Shown here piece after piece: positions 1 through 7,999 of a stretch of DNA of 64,000 bases. The position numbers were made by a program, and so were the translations under genes. How positions within the stretch are numbered: the stretch's first letter is position 1; every line of letters starts with the position of its first letter. A model generated the notes under the pieces. It made no database searches. It was not told where the DNA came from and saw nothing but the letters and a program-made list of their open reading frames with translations. The DNA comes from Pseudonocardia parietis (GTDB taxonomy: Bacteria > Actinomycetota > Actinomycetes > Mycobacteriales > Pseudonocardiaceae): the NCBI RefSeq assembly GCF_017876315.1, contig NZ_JAGINU010000004.1:124001-188000 (forward strand), in the 5' to 3' direction.

Positions 1-2
1 GG

Positions 3-419
3 ATCGACGTGCGGCTGGAGGGACTCGGCTGGGAGGCCATCGAGCCGCGGATGGGCCGCGACGCGCTGGTGCTCGGTGGCGGCGACCCGTTCGACCCGGG
101 CTTCAAGTCCTGGCAGTTGCTGCACTCCTCGAACGCCGCCGACGGGTTCAACAATCCCGGCTCCTACGCGAACCCGCAGGTCGACGCGGCCCTCGACGCC
201 GCGTTGCGGGCTCCGGACGAGGCGAGCCGCACCGAGCAGATCCGGGCCTTCCAGCGCGCCTACGTCGCCGACCCCGGGATGGTCTTCCTGGTCTTCGTCG
301 GTCACAGCTACGTCGCACAGGACCGCTGGGACGGCTACGTGCCCGTCGTGGAGCCGCACACCCACGGCGTCACCTGGGGGCCGTGGTGGAACCTCGAGGA
401 CTGGACGCCGAAGCCGTGA
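3..419 (+). CDS. ABC transporter family-5 substrate-binding protein, C-terminal part
   Basis: This is the C-terminal 138 residues of an extracellular solute-binding protein of the DppA/OppA/NikA family; the gene begins before the window. The frame is open from base 3. It carries the family's late-domain features: a DPFDPG segment, a WQLLHSS stretch, a helix typical of the inter-lobe region (QIRAFQRAYVADPG) and a Trp-rich tail. The TGA stop overlaps the GTG start of the next permease (GTGA), so the five genes form one translationally coupled importer operon. Ligand cannot be told from this fragment; peptides or nickel chelates are typical. Confidence 0.85.
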   Translation: MDVRLEGLGWEAIEPRMGRDALVLGGGDPFDPGFKSWQLLHSSNAADGFNNPGSYANPQVDAALDAALRAPDEASRTEQIRAFQRAYVADPGMVFLVFVGHSYVAQDRWDGYVPVVEPHTHGVTWGPWWNLEDWTPKP

Positions 420-1420
420 CCGCACCCGCGCTCCCCGACCGCCGGCGCGGCCGCGCGCTCGCCCGGCTCGTCGGGCTGCGGGTCCTGGTCGGCGTCCCGA
501 CGGTGCTCCTGGTCGCCGTGGCGGTGTTCCTGCTGGCCGCGGCGTCGCCGTTCCGCCCGGTGTACCAGTACTTCGGTGTCGGGATCTTCTCGGCGAGCGA
601 CGAGGACATCGCCGCTGCCGAACGGGCGCTCGGCCTCGACGGAGGGGTGTTCGACCAGCTCGGCCGGTGGCTCGCCGGGCTGCTCACCGGCGACCTCGGG
701 CAGAGCCTGTCGATGCGTCAGCCGGTGACCCAGGTGATCGTCGAGCGACTCCCGTGGACGCTGCTGCTCGCCGGCCTGGCCCTGCTGGTCTCGCTGGTGC
801 TGGCACTGACCGCCGGGACCGTCGCGGCCTGGCGGCAGGGCGGCTGGTTCGACCGGGCCGTCACCGCTGTCGGGCACACGCTGGAGGGGCTGCCGCCGTT
901 CGTGCTGGCGCTCGGGGCGATCGCGGTGTTCGCCGTCGCCTGGCCGGTACTCCCGGTCGCCGGGCTCACCGACGCCGGCGTGGCACCGACGTTCACACAG
1001 GTGGGCAGGCACGTCGCGCTGCCCGCCGTGGTGCTGGGGGTCTCCCAGACGCCGTGGCTGGTACTGCACGTGCGCGCCTCGTTGATCTCCGCGCTGGACG
1101 ACGACCACGTCGCCGGGGCCCGGGCCCGCGGGCTGCCCGAGCCGGTCGTGGTGCTCCGGCACGCGCTGCCGACGGCGCTGCTGCCGTTCGTCACCGTGCT
1201 CGGCAACCGGCTGCCCGAGTTGGTGACCGGGGCGGTGCTGGTGGAGACGGTCTTCTCCTGGCCGGGCATCGCCGCGGCCGTGGTGTCCGCTGCGCTCGCG
1301 GTGGACTTCCCGCTGCTCGCGGCCCTGACCCTGCTCTCGGCGATCGCGGTGCTGGCCGGGTCGCTGGTCGCCGACATGACCGTGCTGCTGCTCGATCCCC
1401 GGGTGGATGCCGATGTCTGA
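416..1420 (+). CDS. ABC transporter permease, DppB/NikB type
   Basis: A 334-residue inner-membrane permease. The GTG at 416 overlaps the upstream stop and is preferred over an ATG at 383 that would lie inside the preceding gene. There is one N-terminal membrane segment (about residues 20-42), a short extracytoplasmic region with an acidic SASDEDIAAAE stretch, then the binding-protein-dependent transport core with about five helices. The cytoplasmic EAA loop that docks onto the ATPase is visible as ARARGLPEPVVVLRHALP. It pairs with the DppC-type permease that follows and overlaps it by a few bases. Confidence 0.9.
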   Translation: MTAPALPDRRRGRALARLVGLRVLVGVPTVLLVAVAVFLLAAASPFRPVYQYFGVGIFSASDEDIAAAERALGLDGGVFDQLGRWLAGLLTGDLGQSLSMRQPVTQVIVERLPWTLLLAGLALLVSLVLALTAGTVAAWRQGGWFDRAVTAVGHTLEGLPPFVLALGAIAVFAVAWPVLPVAGLTDAGVAPTFTQVGRHVALPAVVLGVSQTPWLVLHVRASLISALDDDHVAGARARGLPEPVVVLRHALPTALLPFVTVLGNRLPELVTGAVLVETVFSWPGIAAAVVSAALAVDFPLLAALTLLSAIAVLAGSLVADMTVLLLDPRVDADV

Positions 1421-2339
1421 CTCTGCTCTGCTCACCGGGACGCACCACCGCCGCGACCCAGGCCCGTGGCGCCCGGCCGGGCGTCCCCGCTCCGGCTCGC
1501 CGCGCGGGCGGCGCACCTCCGGGCGGGCCCGGCTGCTCGCCGGTGCGTCCGGCCTGCTCGTGCTGGTCCTGGCGGCGGTGCTGGTGCCCCGGCTCGGTGG
1601 TCTGGACGAGGGGGCCGTCGACTACACCGCGATCCGCCTCCCGCCCTCGGCCGCGCATCCGTTCGGCACCGACTCGGTGGGACGTGACGTGCTGCTGCGC
1701 TCGTTCGCCGGGCTGTGGGTGTCCCTGCAGGTCGCCGCGGCCTGCGCGGTTCTCTCCACGGTGATCGGCACCCTGTTCGGTGCGCTGTCCGGGCTGCTCG
1801 GCGGCTGGTACGACCGGCTGCTCATGCGGGTGGTGGACGCCGTCAACGCCGTCCCGCACCTGCTGCTCGGCATCGTGATCGTGGCCCTCTACCGGGGCAG
1901 CGTCCTCGCGGTGATCGCCTCGATCGGCCTCACCCACTGGACGACGGTGGCCCGGGTCGTGCGCGCCGAGATCCTCTCGCTGCGCGGGCGGCCGTTCGTC
2001 GACGCCGCGATCTCCGGGGGTGCGTCCCGGATGCGGGTGCTGCGCCGGCACCTGCTGCCGGCGGTCGTGCCGCAGGCCGTGCTGTCGGCGGTGCTGATCC
2101 TGCCGCACGCGGTGTGGCACGAGACGGCGCTGAGCTTCCTCGGACTCGGCCTGCCCCCGCACCTGGCGAGCCTGGGCACGATCCTCGGCGAGGGGAGACA
2201 GGCGGTGCTGCTCGGGTCGTGGTGGATCGTGGTGTTCCCGTCGCTGTTGCTCGCGGCGACGACGCTCTGCGTCGCCGGGGTCGCAGCGTGGTGGCGCGAC
2301 CGGACGCTGCCCCGCCGTCGTTCGGAGCAGGCCCTGTGA
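1407..2339 (+). CDS. ABC transporter permease, DppC/NikC type
   Basis: A 310-residue second permease of the peptide/nickel importer. The first Met at 1407 or the third-codon Met at 1413 could be used. An Arg-rich cytoplasmic N-terminus precedes the first helix (about residues 43-62). The family's HPFGTDSVGRDVLLR motif follows, then the transport core and an EAA loop (DAAISGGASRMRVLRRHLLP). Near the end, LSFLGLGLPPHLASLG is the characteristic DppC signature. It overlaps the preceding permease and the following ATPase. Confidence 0.92.
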   Translation: MPMSDSALLTGTHHRRDPGPWRPAGRPRSGSPRGRRTSGRARLLAGASGLLVLVLAAVLVPRLGGLDEGAVDYTAIRLPPSAAHPFGTDSVGRDVLLRSFAGLWVSLQVAAACAVLSTVIGTLFGALSGLLGGWYDRLLMRVVDAVNAVPHLLLGIVIVALYRGSVLAVIASIGLTHWTTVARVVRAEILSLRGRPFVDAAISGGASRMRVLRRHLLPAVVPQAVLSAVLILPHAVWHETALSFLGLGLPPHLASLGTILGEGRQAVLLGSWWIVVFPSLLLAATTLCVAGVAAWWRDRTLPRRRSEQAL

Positions 2340-3364
2340 CCGGGCGGGACGGCGGCGCCGGAATCGGCACCGGTGCGCACCCGCCGGTCGGCGGCGGCCC
2401 CGCCCCGGTGCTGTCGATCCGCGGTCTCGACGTCGCGTTCCGGGTCGGCCGCGGACCCCGGGCCCGGACCGTGCGTGCGGTCACCGGCGCCGACCTGGAC
2501 CTGCGGCCCGGGCGGCTGACCGCCCTGGTCGGTGAGTCCGGCTGCGGCAAGTCGGTGCTCACCGAGGCCCTGACCGGGCTGCTCCCGGGCACCGCGGCGG
2601 TGCGCGGGTCGGCCGTGCTGGCGCCGCCGGTGCGTTCCGCGGAACGCGATCCGGAGCCGATCGAGCTGACGGGCGCCCCGGAGCCCGTGCTGCGCGACCG
2701 CGTCCGCGGGCGTCTGATCGGCCTTGTCCCGCAGTCGGCCGCCACCCACCTCACCCCGACCCGCACGGTCGGTGCCCAGCTGCGGGAGACGATCGCCCGG
2801 CTCGGCACGGTCACCACCGCGGCCGAGCTCCTGGACCGGGCCGCGCTGACCGCGCACGTGCGGGGTCTGTACCCGCACGAGCTCTCCGGCGGTCAGGCCC
2901 AGCGGGCCGGGCTGGCGTGCGCGCTGGCCGGGGATCCGCCGGTGCTGCTGGCCGACGAACCGACCGCGGGGCTGGACCGGCCACTGGTCGAGCACGTCAC
3001 GGCGCTGCTGGCCGATCTGGCCGGCCAGGGCCACGCCGTCCTGCTGATCACCCACGACCTGCGGGCCGTGCGGGAGGTCGCGGACGACGTCGCCGTCATG
3101 TATGCGTCCCGGCTGGTGGAGACCGGACCCGCCGCCTGCGTCTTCGCCGGTCCCTGGCACCCCTACACCGCGGGCCTTTTCGGGGCGCTGCCGGATGCCG
3201 GGTTCACCCCGGTACCGGGGCACCCGCCAGAGCTCTCCGCGCTGCCCGACGGCTGCCCGTTCGCCCCGCGCTGTGCGGTTCCGGAGTCGTGCTCCGGCGA
3301 TCCCGCGCCGGTGCGCCACGGCGAGCGCACAGTGTCCTGCCACGTCCCCCGGCGGTGGCGATGA
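2336..3364 (+). CDS. ABC transporter ATPase, DppD/NikD type
   Basis: A 342-residue ATP-binding subunit starting at a GTG that overlaps the upstream TGA. Walker A is GESGCGKSVL, the signature is LSGGQAQRAG, Walker B is VLLADEPTAGLD, and the H-loop is ITHDLRAV. The C-terminal oligopeptide-transporter extension has the expected Cys set (CPFAPRCAVPESC), which in related DppD proteins can hold an Fe-S cluster. It would form a heterodimer with the next gene product and drive the two permeases. The first 25 residues are Gly/Pro-rich and probably disordered. Confidence 0.92.
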   Translation: MTGRDGGAGIGTGAHPPVGGGPAPVLSIRGLDVAFRVGRGPRARTVRAVTGADLDLRPGRLTALVGESGCGKSVLTEALTGLLPGTAAVRGSAVLAPPVRSAERDPEPIELTGAPEPVLRDRVRGRLIGLVPQSAATHLTPTRTVGAQLRETIARLGTVTTAAELLDRAALTAHVRGLYPHELSGGQAQRAGLACALAGDPPVLLADEPTAGLDRPLVEHVTALLADLAGQGHAVLLITHDLRAVREVADDVAVMYASRLVETGPAACVFAGPWHPYTAGLFGALPDAGFTPVPGHPPELSALPDGCPFAPRCAVPESCSGDPAPVRHGERTVSCHVPRRWR

Positions 3365-4020
3365 GCCTGCGTGCGGAGCAGGTGACCGCCGGCTGGCGGC
3401 CGGGGCACGCCGTCGTCGACGGCGTCGACCTGACCGTCGAACCCGGCACGGTGACCGGGCTGGCCGGCCCGTCGGGCTGCGGGAAGTCCACCCTGACCCG
3501 GGTGCTGGCGCTGCTGCACACCCCGTGGTCCGGAACCGTGACGGTCGACGGCGAGCCGGTCCGCCGGTTCCGGTTCGGTGCCCCCGCGGCACTGCGCCGC
3601 CGGATCGGGGTGGTGTTCCAGTCGCCCCGCGCCGCCGCCGACCCCCGCCTCTCCCTGGAACGGATCGTCGCCGAACCACTCCTGGCGGCCGGCACACCGT
3701 CCTCCGGAGTCGGCGAGCGGGTGGACGAGGTCGCCGCGCTCGTCGGGCTCACCCCCGAGCTACGGTCCCGGCGCCCGCACGAGGTGTCCGACGGCCAGCT
3801 GCAGCGCGCCTGCCTGGCCCGCGCGCTGGCCCCACGGCCCGATTACCTGCTGTGTGACGAGATGACCGCGATGCTCGACGCCTCCACCACGGCGGCACTG
3901 GTGTCCGTGGTGTCCGCCGAGGTGTCCGGCCGCGGTCTGGGGGTCCTGGCCGTCTCCCACGACGAGCCGCTGCTCGCCGCGTGGGCCGGCGAGGTCGTGC
4001 GGCCCTGGATCACCCGGTGA
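3361..4020 (+). CDS. ABC transporter ATPase, DppF/NikE type, short
   Basis: A 219-residue ATPase, starting at an ATG overlapping the preceding stop (ATGA). Walker A is GPSGCGKSTL, Walker B is YLLCDEMTAMLD, and the switch His lies in SHDEPLL. The signature reads VSDGQLQRA instead of the canonical LSGGQ, so one composite ATP site may be weakened. The protein lacks the C-terminal extension of full DppF (about 330 residues), as NikE-like subunits often do. It is the last gene of the operon; recombinase and transporter debris begins right after it. Confidence 0.88.
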   Translation: MSLRAEQVTAGWRPGHAVVDGVDLTVEPGTVTGLAGPSGCGKSTLTRVLALLHTPWSGTVTVDGEPVRRFRFGAPAALRRRIGVVFQSPRAAADPRLSLERIVAEPLLAAGTPSSGVGERVDEVAALVGLTPELRSRRPHEVSDGQLQRACLARALAPRPDYLLCDEMTAMLDASTTAALVSVVSAEVSGRGLGVLAVSHDEPLLAAWAGEVVRPWITR

Positions 4021-4064
4021 CACCGATGCCCTCGGATGCCGCTCGACGCCAACCTGGGCGGAGC

Positions 4065-4140
4065 TCGTGAGCGCGATGAGCCCGGTGTTGTTCTGGCTGC
4101 TGGGTTCGCTGTCCCAGGCCCGGTGGAGCTCGGGGCGCCC
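4065..4140 (+). pseudogene. FecCD-type siderophore permease fragment (middle part)
   Basis: A plus-strand peptide containing VLFWLLGSLSQARWSS matches the conserved mid-protein segment of FecCD/BtuC-type permeases (FWxxGSLxxxxW). Neither start nor rest of the gene is present; the frame runs into unrelated sequence. It lies next to other broken pieces of the same kind of transporter on both strands, so it is read as a relic. The match is by motif only. Confidence 0.45.
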
Positions 4141-4251
4141 TGACCACGGTCATCCCTGCCGCGATCCAGGCTTCGACGTCGTCTTCGAGGGCTATGACGC
4201 TGCGGTGGGCCGAGCGGTGCAACGCCAGCGGAGCGCACGTCGACGAGCACG

Positions 4252-4318
4252 GCGCCGCATCTCCTTCGGCTACGACGACGTCCTGGTGCTGCGCGGGGTA
4301 TCAATCTCCGCCGGGGGT
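4252..4318 (+). pseudogene. Siderophore ABC ATPase fragment (extreme N-terminus)
   Basis: The plus-strand peptide ISFGYDDVLVLRGVSISAG resembles the first beta strands of FepC/FecE-type ATPases, just before Walker A. Walker A itself is missing, as the sequence switches to an inverted FecCD piece at about 4310. Support is short but fits the neighbouring permease debris. Confidence 0.4.
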
Positions 4319-4545
4319 CTGCAGGATCGCCCCGCACAGCGCCAACGCCGCGCCGACCACGATCCCCAGCAGCACTCGCGGGCGCGCACCTGCCACACGA
4401 TCGCCACCTGTGCCGGGCTTGCGTCGAGCGCGGTGGGCAGCCTAGCGCGCGGTTGCCGATGATCGCGGTCACCGTGCCGGGAGGCACCGCGACCGCCCCC
4501 AAGCCGGTCGCAACCGGGGCGTTGACCGCGAGCAGTGCGACTAGA
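4305..4545 (-). pseudogene. FecCD-type siderophore permease fragment (N-terminal part), frameshifted
   Basis: Read on the minus strand, three successive frame segments rebuild the start of a FecCD permease: GLGAVAVPPGTVTAIIG, then SPAQVAIVWQVRA, then RPRVLLGIVVGAALALCG followed by AILQTPGGD and a stop. The frame changes are single-base shifts, so the gene is dead. It is joined without a gap to the recombinase fragment at about 4540. In living operons this domain would form the membrane channel for ferric siderophores. Confidence 0.6.
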
Positions 4546-4859
4546 CGCTGCTGGATCGTGGCGTTGGCCAGCCCCGATCCCGAGTCGATCGCCAGCACGT
4601 TCGCGCCCCGACGATGCGGCCGTGACATCAACTCGCGTACGTAGAACGCGATGTGCGCGCGGTTCGCGGTGACCGGGTCGACATCCTCCCGCTCGCACAT
4701 CAGCAGGTACTCGGCCAGCCCCCGTGCGTAGGCGTCGATCGTACGCGGGGCCCGACCAAGATCCGTCCAGATCTGCAGCCACCCCGCCGCCCGCTCATGC
4801 CGGCCGAACACCGTCCACTTCTCCGTCAGCGCCGTCGTGCCGCTCAAGCCATCTCCCAA
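4530..4859 (-). pseudogene. Tyrosine recombinase, N-terminal core-binding domain fragment
   Basis: About 110 residues from the ATG at 4859 form a typical SAM-like core-binding domain of a phage-type integrase (RTIDAYARGLAEYLLMCE, RAHIAFYVRELM, then TIQQRLVAL). The catalytic domain with the R-H-R-Y residues is absent, and the frame runs straight into FecCD-like sequence. It is therefore a truncated gene, probably left by an integrative element. The similarity of the 110 residues is clear; any specific integrase subfamily is not. Confidence 0.65.
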
Positions 4860-5185
4860 GTCCGTGGTCGTACCCGGGAGACATGATCACCCGGTCAGAT
4901 TCCACGTAACTTTTAAAATGCTCAAACGGCAAATGTACGGACGCGCGGGCGACGCCCTCCTACGCCACCGCATCCTGCTCGGGTGAGGGAAGCTTTCCGT
5001 CACCACCGAATTTGGGCCAGAGCCCCTGCCATGACACGCCCCCGAGCGATGGTTGGCCACCCGGCCCGGCCAGGGCCAACAGGTCGAATCGCCAGGAGGC
5101 CGAGACGGCACCGGCCTGGTGCTCCCCTCTCCCCTCCCCAAGCAGGGGGAGGCGCTCCACACCTTCCCGGCAGGAGACTCCCGAG
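4860..5185. other. Intergenic stretch upstream of the aldolase-like gene
   Basis: No convincing gene. It contains a locally AT-richer spot around 4905-4925 (taacttttaaaatgctcaaa), unusual for this window, that could hold a promoter for the gene at 5186. A good ribosome site (gcaggag) lies at about 5169, 10-15 bases before its ATG. Confidence 0.4.
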
Positions 5186-6091
5186 ATGACGTTGACTGAC
5201 GGGGTAGCCGCCACGCTCCTGCGGGGAGGCGTACTGTTCCTCGACTACGACGAGCATGAGATTGGCGCGCTCTTACTTAAAGCGGGCGGCAGCGCGCGCC
5301 CCCAGGACCAAGAGGCCTTCCACCAGCTCATCGATGGGGCGATGGGCCTCGCCCGGGACATGACCGGACGCACCATCAACTCGCGGCGGCTGTACGCGCC
5401 CCAATCCGCGAAGCTGGCTGGACTAGCCTGCCCCGTCGGGACCCGCTACCTGACCACGCACGGTGAGTCTCCGATGCTGGACCTCAACCGCCTGGCCGGG
5501 ACCGGAATCACCTTCCTGCGGTGCCCGGTACGAGTTGCCCCTTCCACCCCACCCGCCGAGCTGCGCGAATACGCACAACACGTGCGGCGAAGCCAGCGCC
5601 ACGGACTCCTCCCGGTAGTGGAGATCGACACCGACACTGAAGAACGCTTCCTGCACAAGGCAAGAACGGCGGCGACCCGAGCCCTGATGCGGGCCCAAAC
5701 AGCCCTGGACTACGCCGACGTCGAACCTACGGCGCTCCTGTACGCACTGCGGCCCGTTGTCCCCGGCCCCCACAGCCATGATCCTGGTGCACCTGATGAC
5801 ATCGCCCGCGCGACGCTACGGGCCGTGACCGACTCCGGCATACCGGATAGGGCTGGCATCCTGGTCCTTCCGGTGCGTCGCCACGGCGGAAGTCACGCCG
5901 TAAGTGCCCACCTCGCCGCTCTACGTCGCGCTGACCCGAACCGCCCCATCGGCTACGGCCTCGGCCGGTCCCTACTCGGACGGCTCGCCCGGTTGTGGCG
6001 GGGTCGTCCAGACAACACCGATCTGGCACGACGCGAACTCCGCGATACTTTCCACCTCCTCAGCACCACGCTGCGCACATGCACCCAGTAG
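5186..6091 (+). CDS. Class I fructose-bisphosphate aldolase-like protein lacking the Schiff-base lysine
   Basis: A 301-residue protein; the ATG at 5186 with an upstream aggag is chosen over an upstream in-frame start. It follows the class I aldolase fold order: an Asp-containing first strand (GVLFLDYDEHEIG, residues 15-27), VVEID with the conserved Glu near 146, PDDIARATLRAV near 203-214, and the phosphate-loop segment GYGLGRSLL near 256-264. The two key lysines are gone: the KWR motif is replaced by FLR (about 110-112), and the LLKPNM Schiff-base site reads LLYALR (Tyr near 186). The SGGQ loop is also lost (LPVRR). Normal aldolase chemistry looks impossible, so this is probably a pseudoenzyme or has different chemistry. 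It stands alone between debris and an IS3. Confidence 0.7.
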   Translation: MTLTDGVAATLLRGGVLFLDYDEHEIGALLLKAGGSARPQDQEAFHQLIDGAMGLARDMTGRTINSRRLYAPQSAKLAGLACPVGTRYLTTHGESPMLDLNRLAGTGITFLRCPVRVAPSTPPAELREYAQHVRRSQRHGLLPVVEIDTDTEERFLHKARTAATRALMRAQTALDYADVEPTALLYALRPVVPGPHSHDPGAPDDIARATLRAVTDSGIPDRAGILVLPVRRHGGSHAVSAHLAALRRADPNRPIGYGLGRSLLGRLARLWRGRPDNTDLARRELRDTFHLLSTTLRTCTQ

Positions 6092-6174
6092 CGTCCCTGC
6101 GAGAATTGAGCTTGACCCCTGACGCCGGACACGTCGCCTGAGGTGGACTCGGTCCACCAGGGAGGATGTTGTTC

Positions 6175-6468
6175 GTGCCTGCACCTCACCCGCCGGAGTT
6201 CCGGCGCCGCGCCGTGGACCTTGCTCGTGCCGGCGACAAGCCGGTGTCTGCGATCGCGAAAGAGCTGTCGATTTCGGAGTCGTGTTTGCGGAACTGGATG
6301 GCCCAGGCCGACGCCGACGACACCGGTGGCTCCGAATCGCGACTGAACAGCGCCGAGAAGCGCGAGCTGGTCGAGCTCCGCAAGGAGAAGCGGCGGCTTG
6401 AGGTGGAGAACGAGATTCTCAAGCGCGCGGCCGCGTATTTTGCACGGGAGAACGTTCTCCCAAAGTAG
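6175..6468 (+). CDS. IS3-family transposase OrfA
   Basis: A 97-residue helix-turn-helix protein that binds the IS ends. The GTG at 6175 is preferred: the ggagg site at 6161 is abutting the ATG at 6166 but well spaced for this GTG. The HTH covers about residues 10-50 (VSAIAKELSISESCLRNWM) and is followed by a leucine-zipper coiled coil (ELRKEKRRLEVENEILKRA). The gene ends at a TAG directly after the slippery heptamer C CCA AAG (6459-6465), so a fraction of ribosomes should continue into orfB. Confidence 0.9.
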   Translation: MPAPHPPEFRRRAVDLARAGDKPVSAIAKELSISESCLRNWMAQADADDTGGSESRLNSAEKRELVELRKEKRRLEVENEILKRAAAYFARENVLPK

Positions 6469-7349
6469 TTTTCCCGCTGGTCCGTGAACTCGCCGACGAC
6501 GGATTTGACGTCGCGGTGACCTGCCGGGTCCTTGGCGTGCGCCGCCAGGGCTACTACGAATGGCGATCCGGGCATAAATCCGTTCGAGCCGCGGAGAACG
6601 AGTTGCTGCTCAAACACATCACCACGATCCACGAAGAATCCCGGGGAACGTACGGGTGGCCGCGTGTCCACGCCGAGCTCACGCTCGGACTGGGGCAGGT
6701 GGTCAACCACAAGCGCGTCGCCAGGCTGATGCGCGAGGCCGGAATCCAGGGCCTCTACCGGCGGCGACGCCGCGGCTGCACAGTCCGCGACCCGCACGCC
6801 GAGCCCTACGCCGACCTGGTCGACCGGGACTTCACGGTCGACGGCCCGAACGAATTGTGGTGTACCGACATCACCGAACATCCCACCGAGGAAGGGAAAG
6901 TATATTGTGCCGCGGTCCTCGACGCCTATTCTCGGCGCGTCGTGGGCTGGTCGATCGATGACAACATGCGCACCGAACTCGTCACCGACGCGCTCGGCAT
7001 GGCGATCACTCGCCGCAGCCCCGAACCGTACTCAGCGATCCTGCACTCCGACCACGGCTCGCAATTCACGTCCTGGGCGTTCGGACGCCGGCTGATAGAT
7101 GCCGGACTCGTCGGCTCCATGGGCTCGATCGGCGATTGTTACGACAACTCGATGGTCGAGTCCTTCTGGGGGACGCTGCAGCTAGAACTGCTCGACTCAA
7201 GAACCTGGAAAACCCGCGCCGATCTTGCCAACGCGATATTCGAGTGGATAGAGTGCTGGTACAATCCGATCAGGCGTCACTCCAGCATCGGAATGCTCAG
7301 CCCGGTCGACTACGAAGCAGCCCAGATCCCGCCAGACCAAGATCACTGA
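6462..7349 (+). CDS. IS3-family transposase OrfB (DDE integrase), expressed by -1 frameshift
   Basis: This frame is open from the frameshift site at 6459-6465 to 7349, about 295 residues. The rve/DDE triad is visible as WCTDITEHP, HSDHGSQF and MVESFWGTLQLELL. An HTH_21 region lies before it (RGTYGWPRVHAEL). The first in-frame candidate start is at 6516, but the usual product is the OrfAB fusion. No stop or frameshift interrupts it. Confidence 0.92.
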   Translation, partial: KVVFPLVRELADDGFDVAVTCRVLGVRRQGYYEWRSGHKSVRAAENELLLKHITTIHEESRGTYGWPRVHAELTLGLGQVVNHKRVARLMREAGIQGLYRRRRRGCTVRDPHAEPYADLVDRDFTVDGPNELWCTDITEHPTEEGKVYCAAVLDAYSRRVVGWSIDDNMRTELVTDALGMAITRRSPEPYSAILHSDHGSQFTSWAFGRRLIDAGLVGSMGSIGDCYDNSMVESFWGTLQLELLDSRTWKTRADLANAIFEWIECWYNPIRRHSSIGMLSPVDYEAAQIPPDQDH

Positions 7350-7388
7350 CCCCACTCCGTCAGTGTCCGGCGCAGGGGGCCAAGCTCA

Positions 7389-7614
7389 AATCGCGTGTGC
7401 GGTGGGCACACGTTCGAACTTCCCGCTCGACTTATCGGCTGGACCAGGTGGGCCGACGCAAAGCGCGGCCCACGATCTCGGCGACCGCGATCTCTGTCAA
7501 CGGATCTTGAAAATTGGATCCGGCGACAGGCGTGTCATCGCGAGACGTTCGCCGAGGCGTTCCCGCATCTGGCCGGGCGGTATCGGCGCAGCACCCATGC
7601 GCTCCAGATAGTGT
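7389..7614. other. Non-coding remnant sequence between IS elements
   Basis: No gene recognised. The stretch continues the disturbed sequence into which the IS3 inserted; the minus strand may hold badly decayed downstream sequence of the transposase remnant at 7615-7745. Confidence 0.35.
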
Positions 7615-7745
7615 TGCGATGAGCTCACCGGCTCGGCCGGGGCTGGACCGGATCTTGCGCAGGATCTTCCAGTTCTTCAGCGGCGTTGACCCGCTCACCC
7701 GGCCCGCGGCGACGGCACCTGAGACCACACCGACATGGACATGAT
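7615..7745 (-). pseudogene. Transposase C-terminal remnant (IS5/DDE_4-like)
   Basis: The minus-strand peptide PLKNWKILRKIRSSPGRAGE resembles the end of IS5-group transposases, where a catalytic-Glu helix is followed by LK-W-ILRK-R. Only about 40 residues survive, and no start or catalytic residues are present. Tentative, by motif. Confidence 0.4.
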
Positions 7746-7782
7746 CCATGGCTGAGGTTCCCCCGGTTTCCCGGAGTCTGGG

Positions 7783-7999
7783 TCATCTGTGATCGTCGCG
7801 CTGGGCGCGATGGTAGGCGTCCTCGTACTCGTCGGGTGAGAGTCCGCCGAGCCCGGCCTGGATCCGGCGGGAGTTGTACCAGCCGTCGATGTAGCGCAGC
7901 AGGGCGTGCTCGGCCTCGGCGCGGGTGGTGAACGTCGTGCCCGGCCAGTACACGAGCTCGACCTTGAGCGTGGACCACAGGTTCTCCGCGAGGGCGTTG
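7783..7999 (-). pseudogene. IS3-family OrfB C-terminal remnant
   Basis: The minus-strand frame gives NALAENLWSTLKVELV, RAEAEHALLRYIDGWYNSRR and LSPDEYEDAYHRAQRDD before a stop at 7783. This is the last 70 residues of an IS3 OrfB, containing the catalytic Glu segment. Upstream coding sequence stops abruptly at 8000, where sequence resembling a group II intron 5' end begins on the opposite strand. Confidence 0.75.

Larger units (their letters stand above)
6107..7388 (+). mobile_element. IS3-family insertion sequence, apparently intact
   Basis: A 1282-bp element. The left end (6107-6132) and right end (7363-7388) are 26-bp imperfect inverted repeats beginning TGAGCTTG and ending in GCCGGACAC. 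It is flanked by the 3-bp direct repeat AAT (6104-6106 and 7389-7391), the expected IS3 target duplication. It encodes orfA and orfB in a -1 frameshift arrangement with no internal stops, so it may be active. Confidence 0.9.

Noticed and set aside
1889..3697. A 602-codon minus-strand frame
   Set aside because: Opposite the DppC and DppD genes, which have clear motifs; composition is typical of a shadow frame.
5186..6091. Calling this gene an active fructose-bisphosphate aldolase
   Set aside because: Both lysines required for class I chemistry are replaced.
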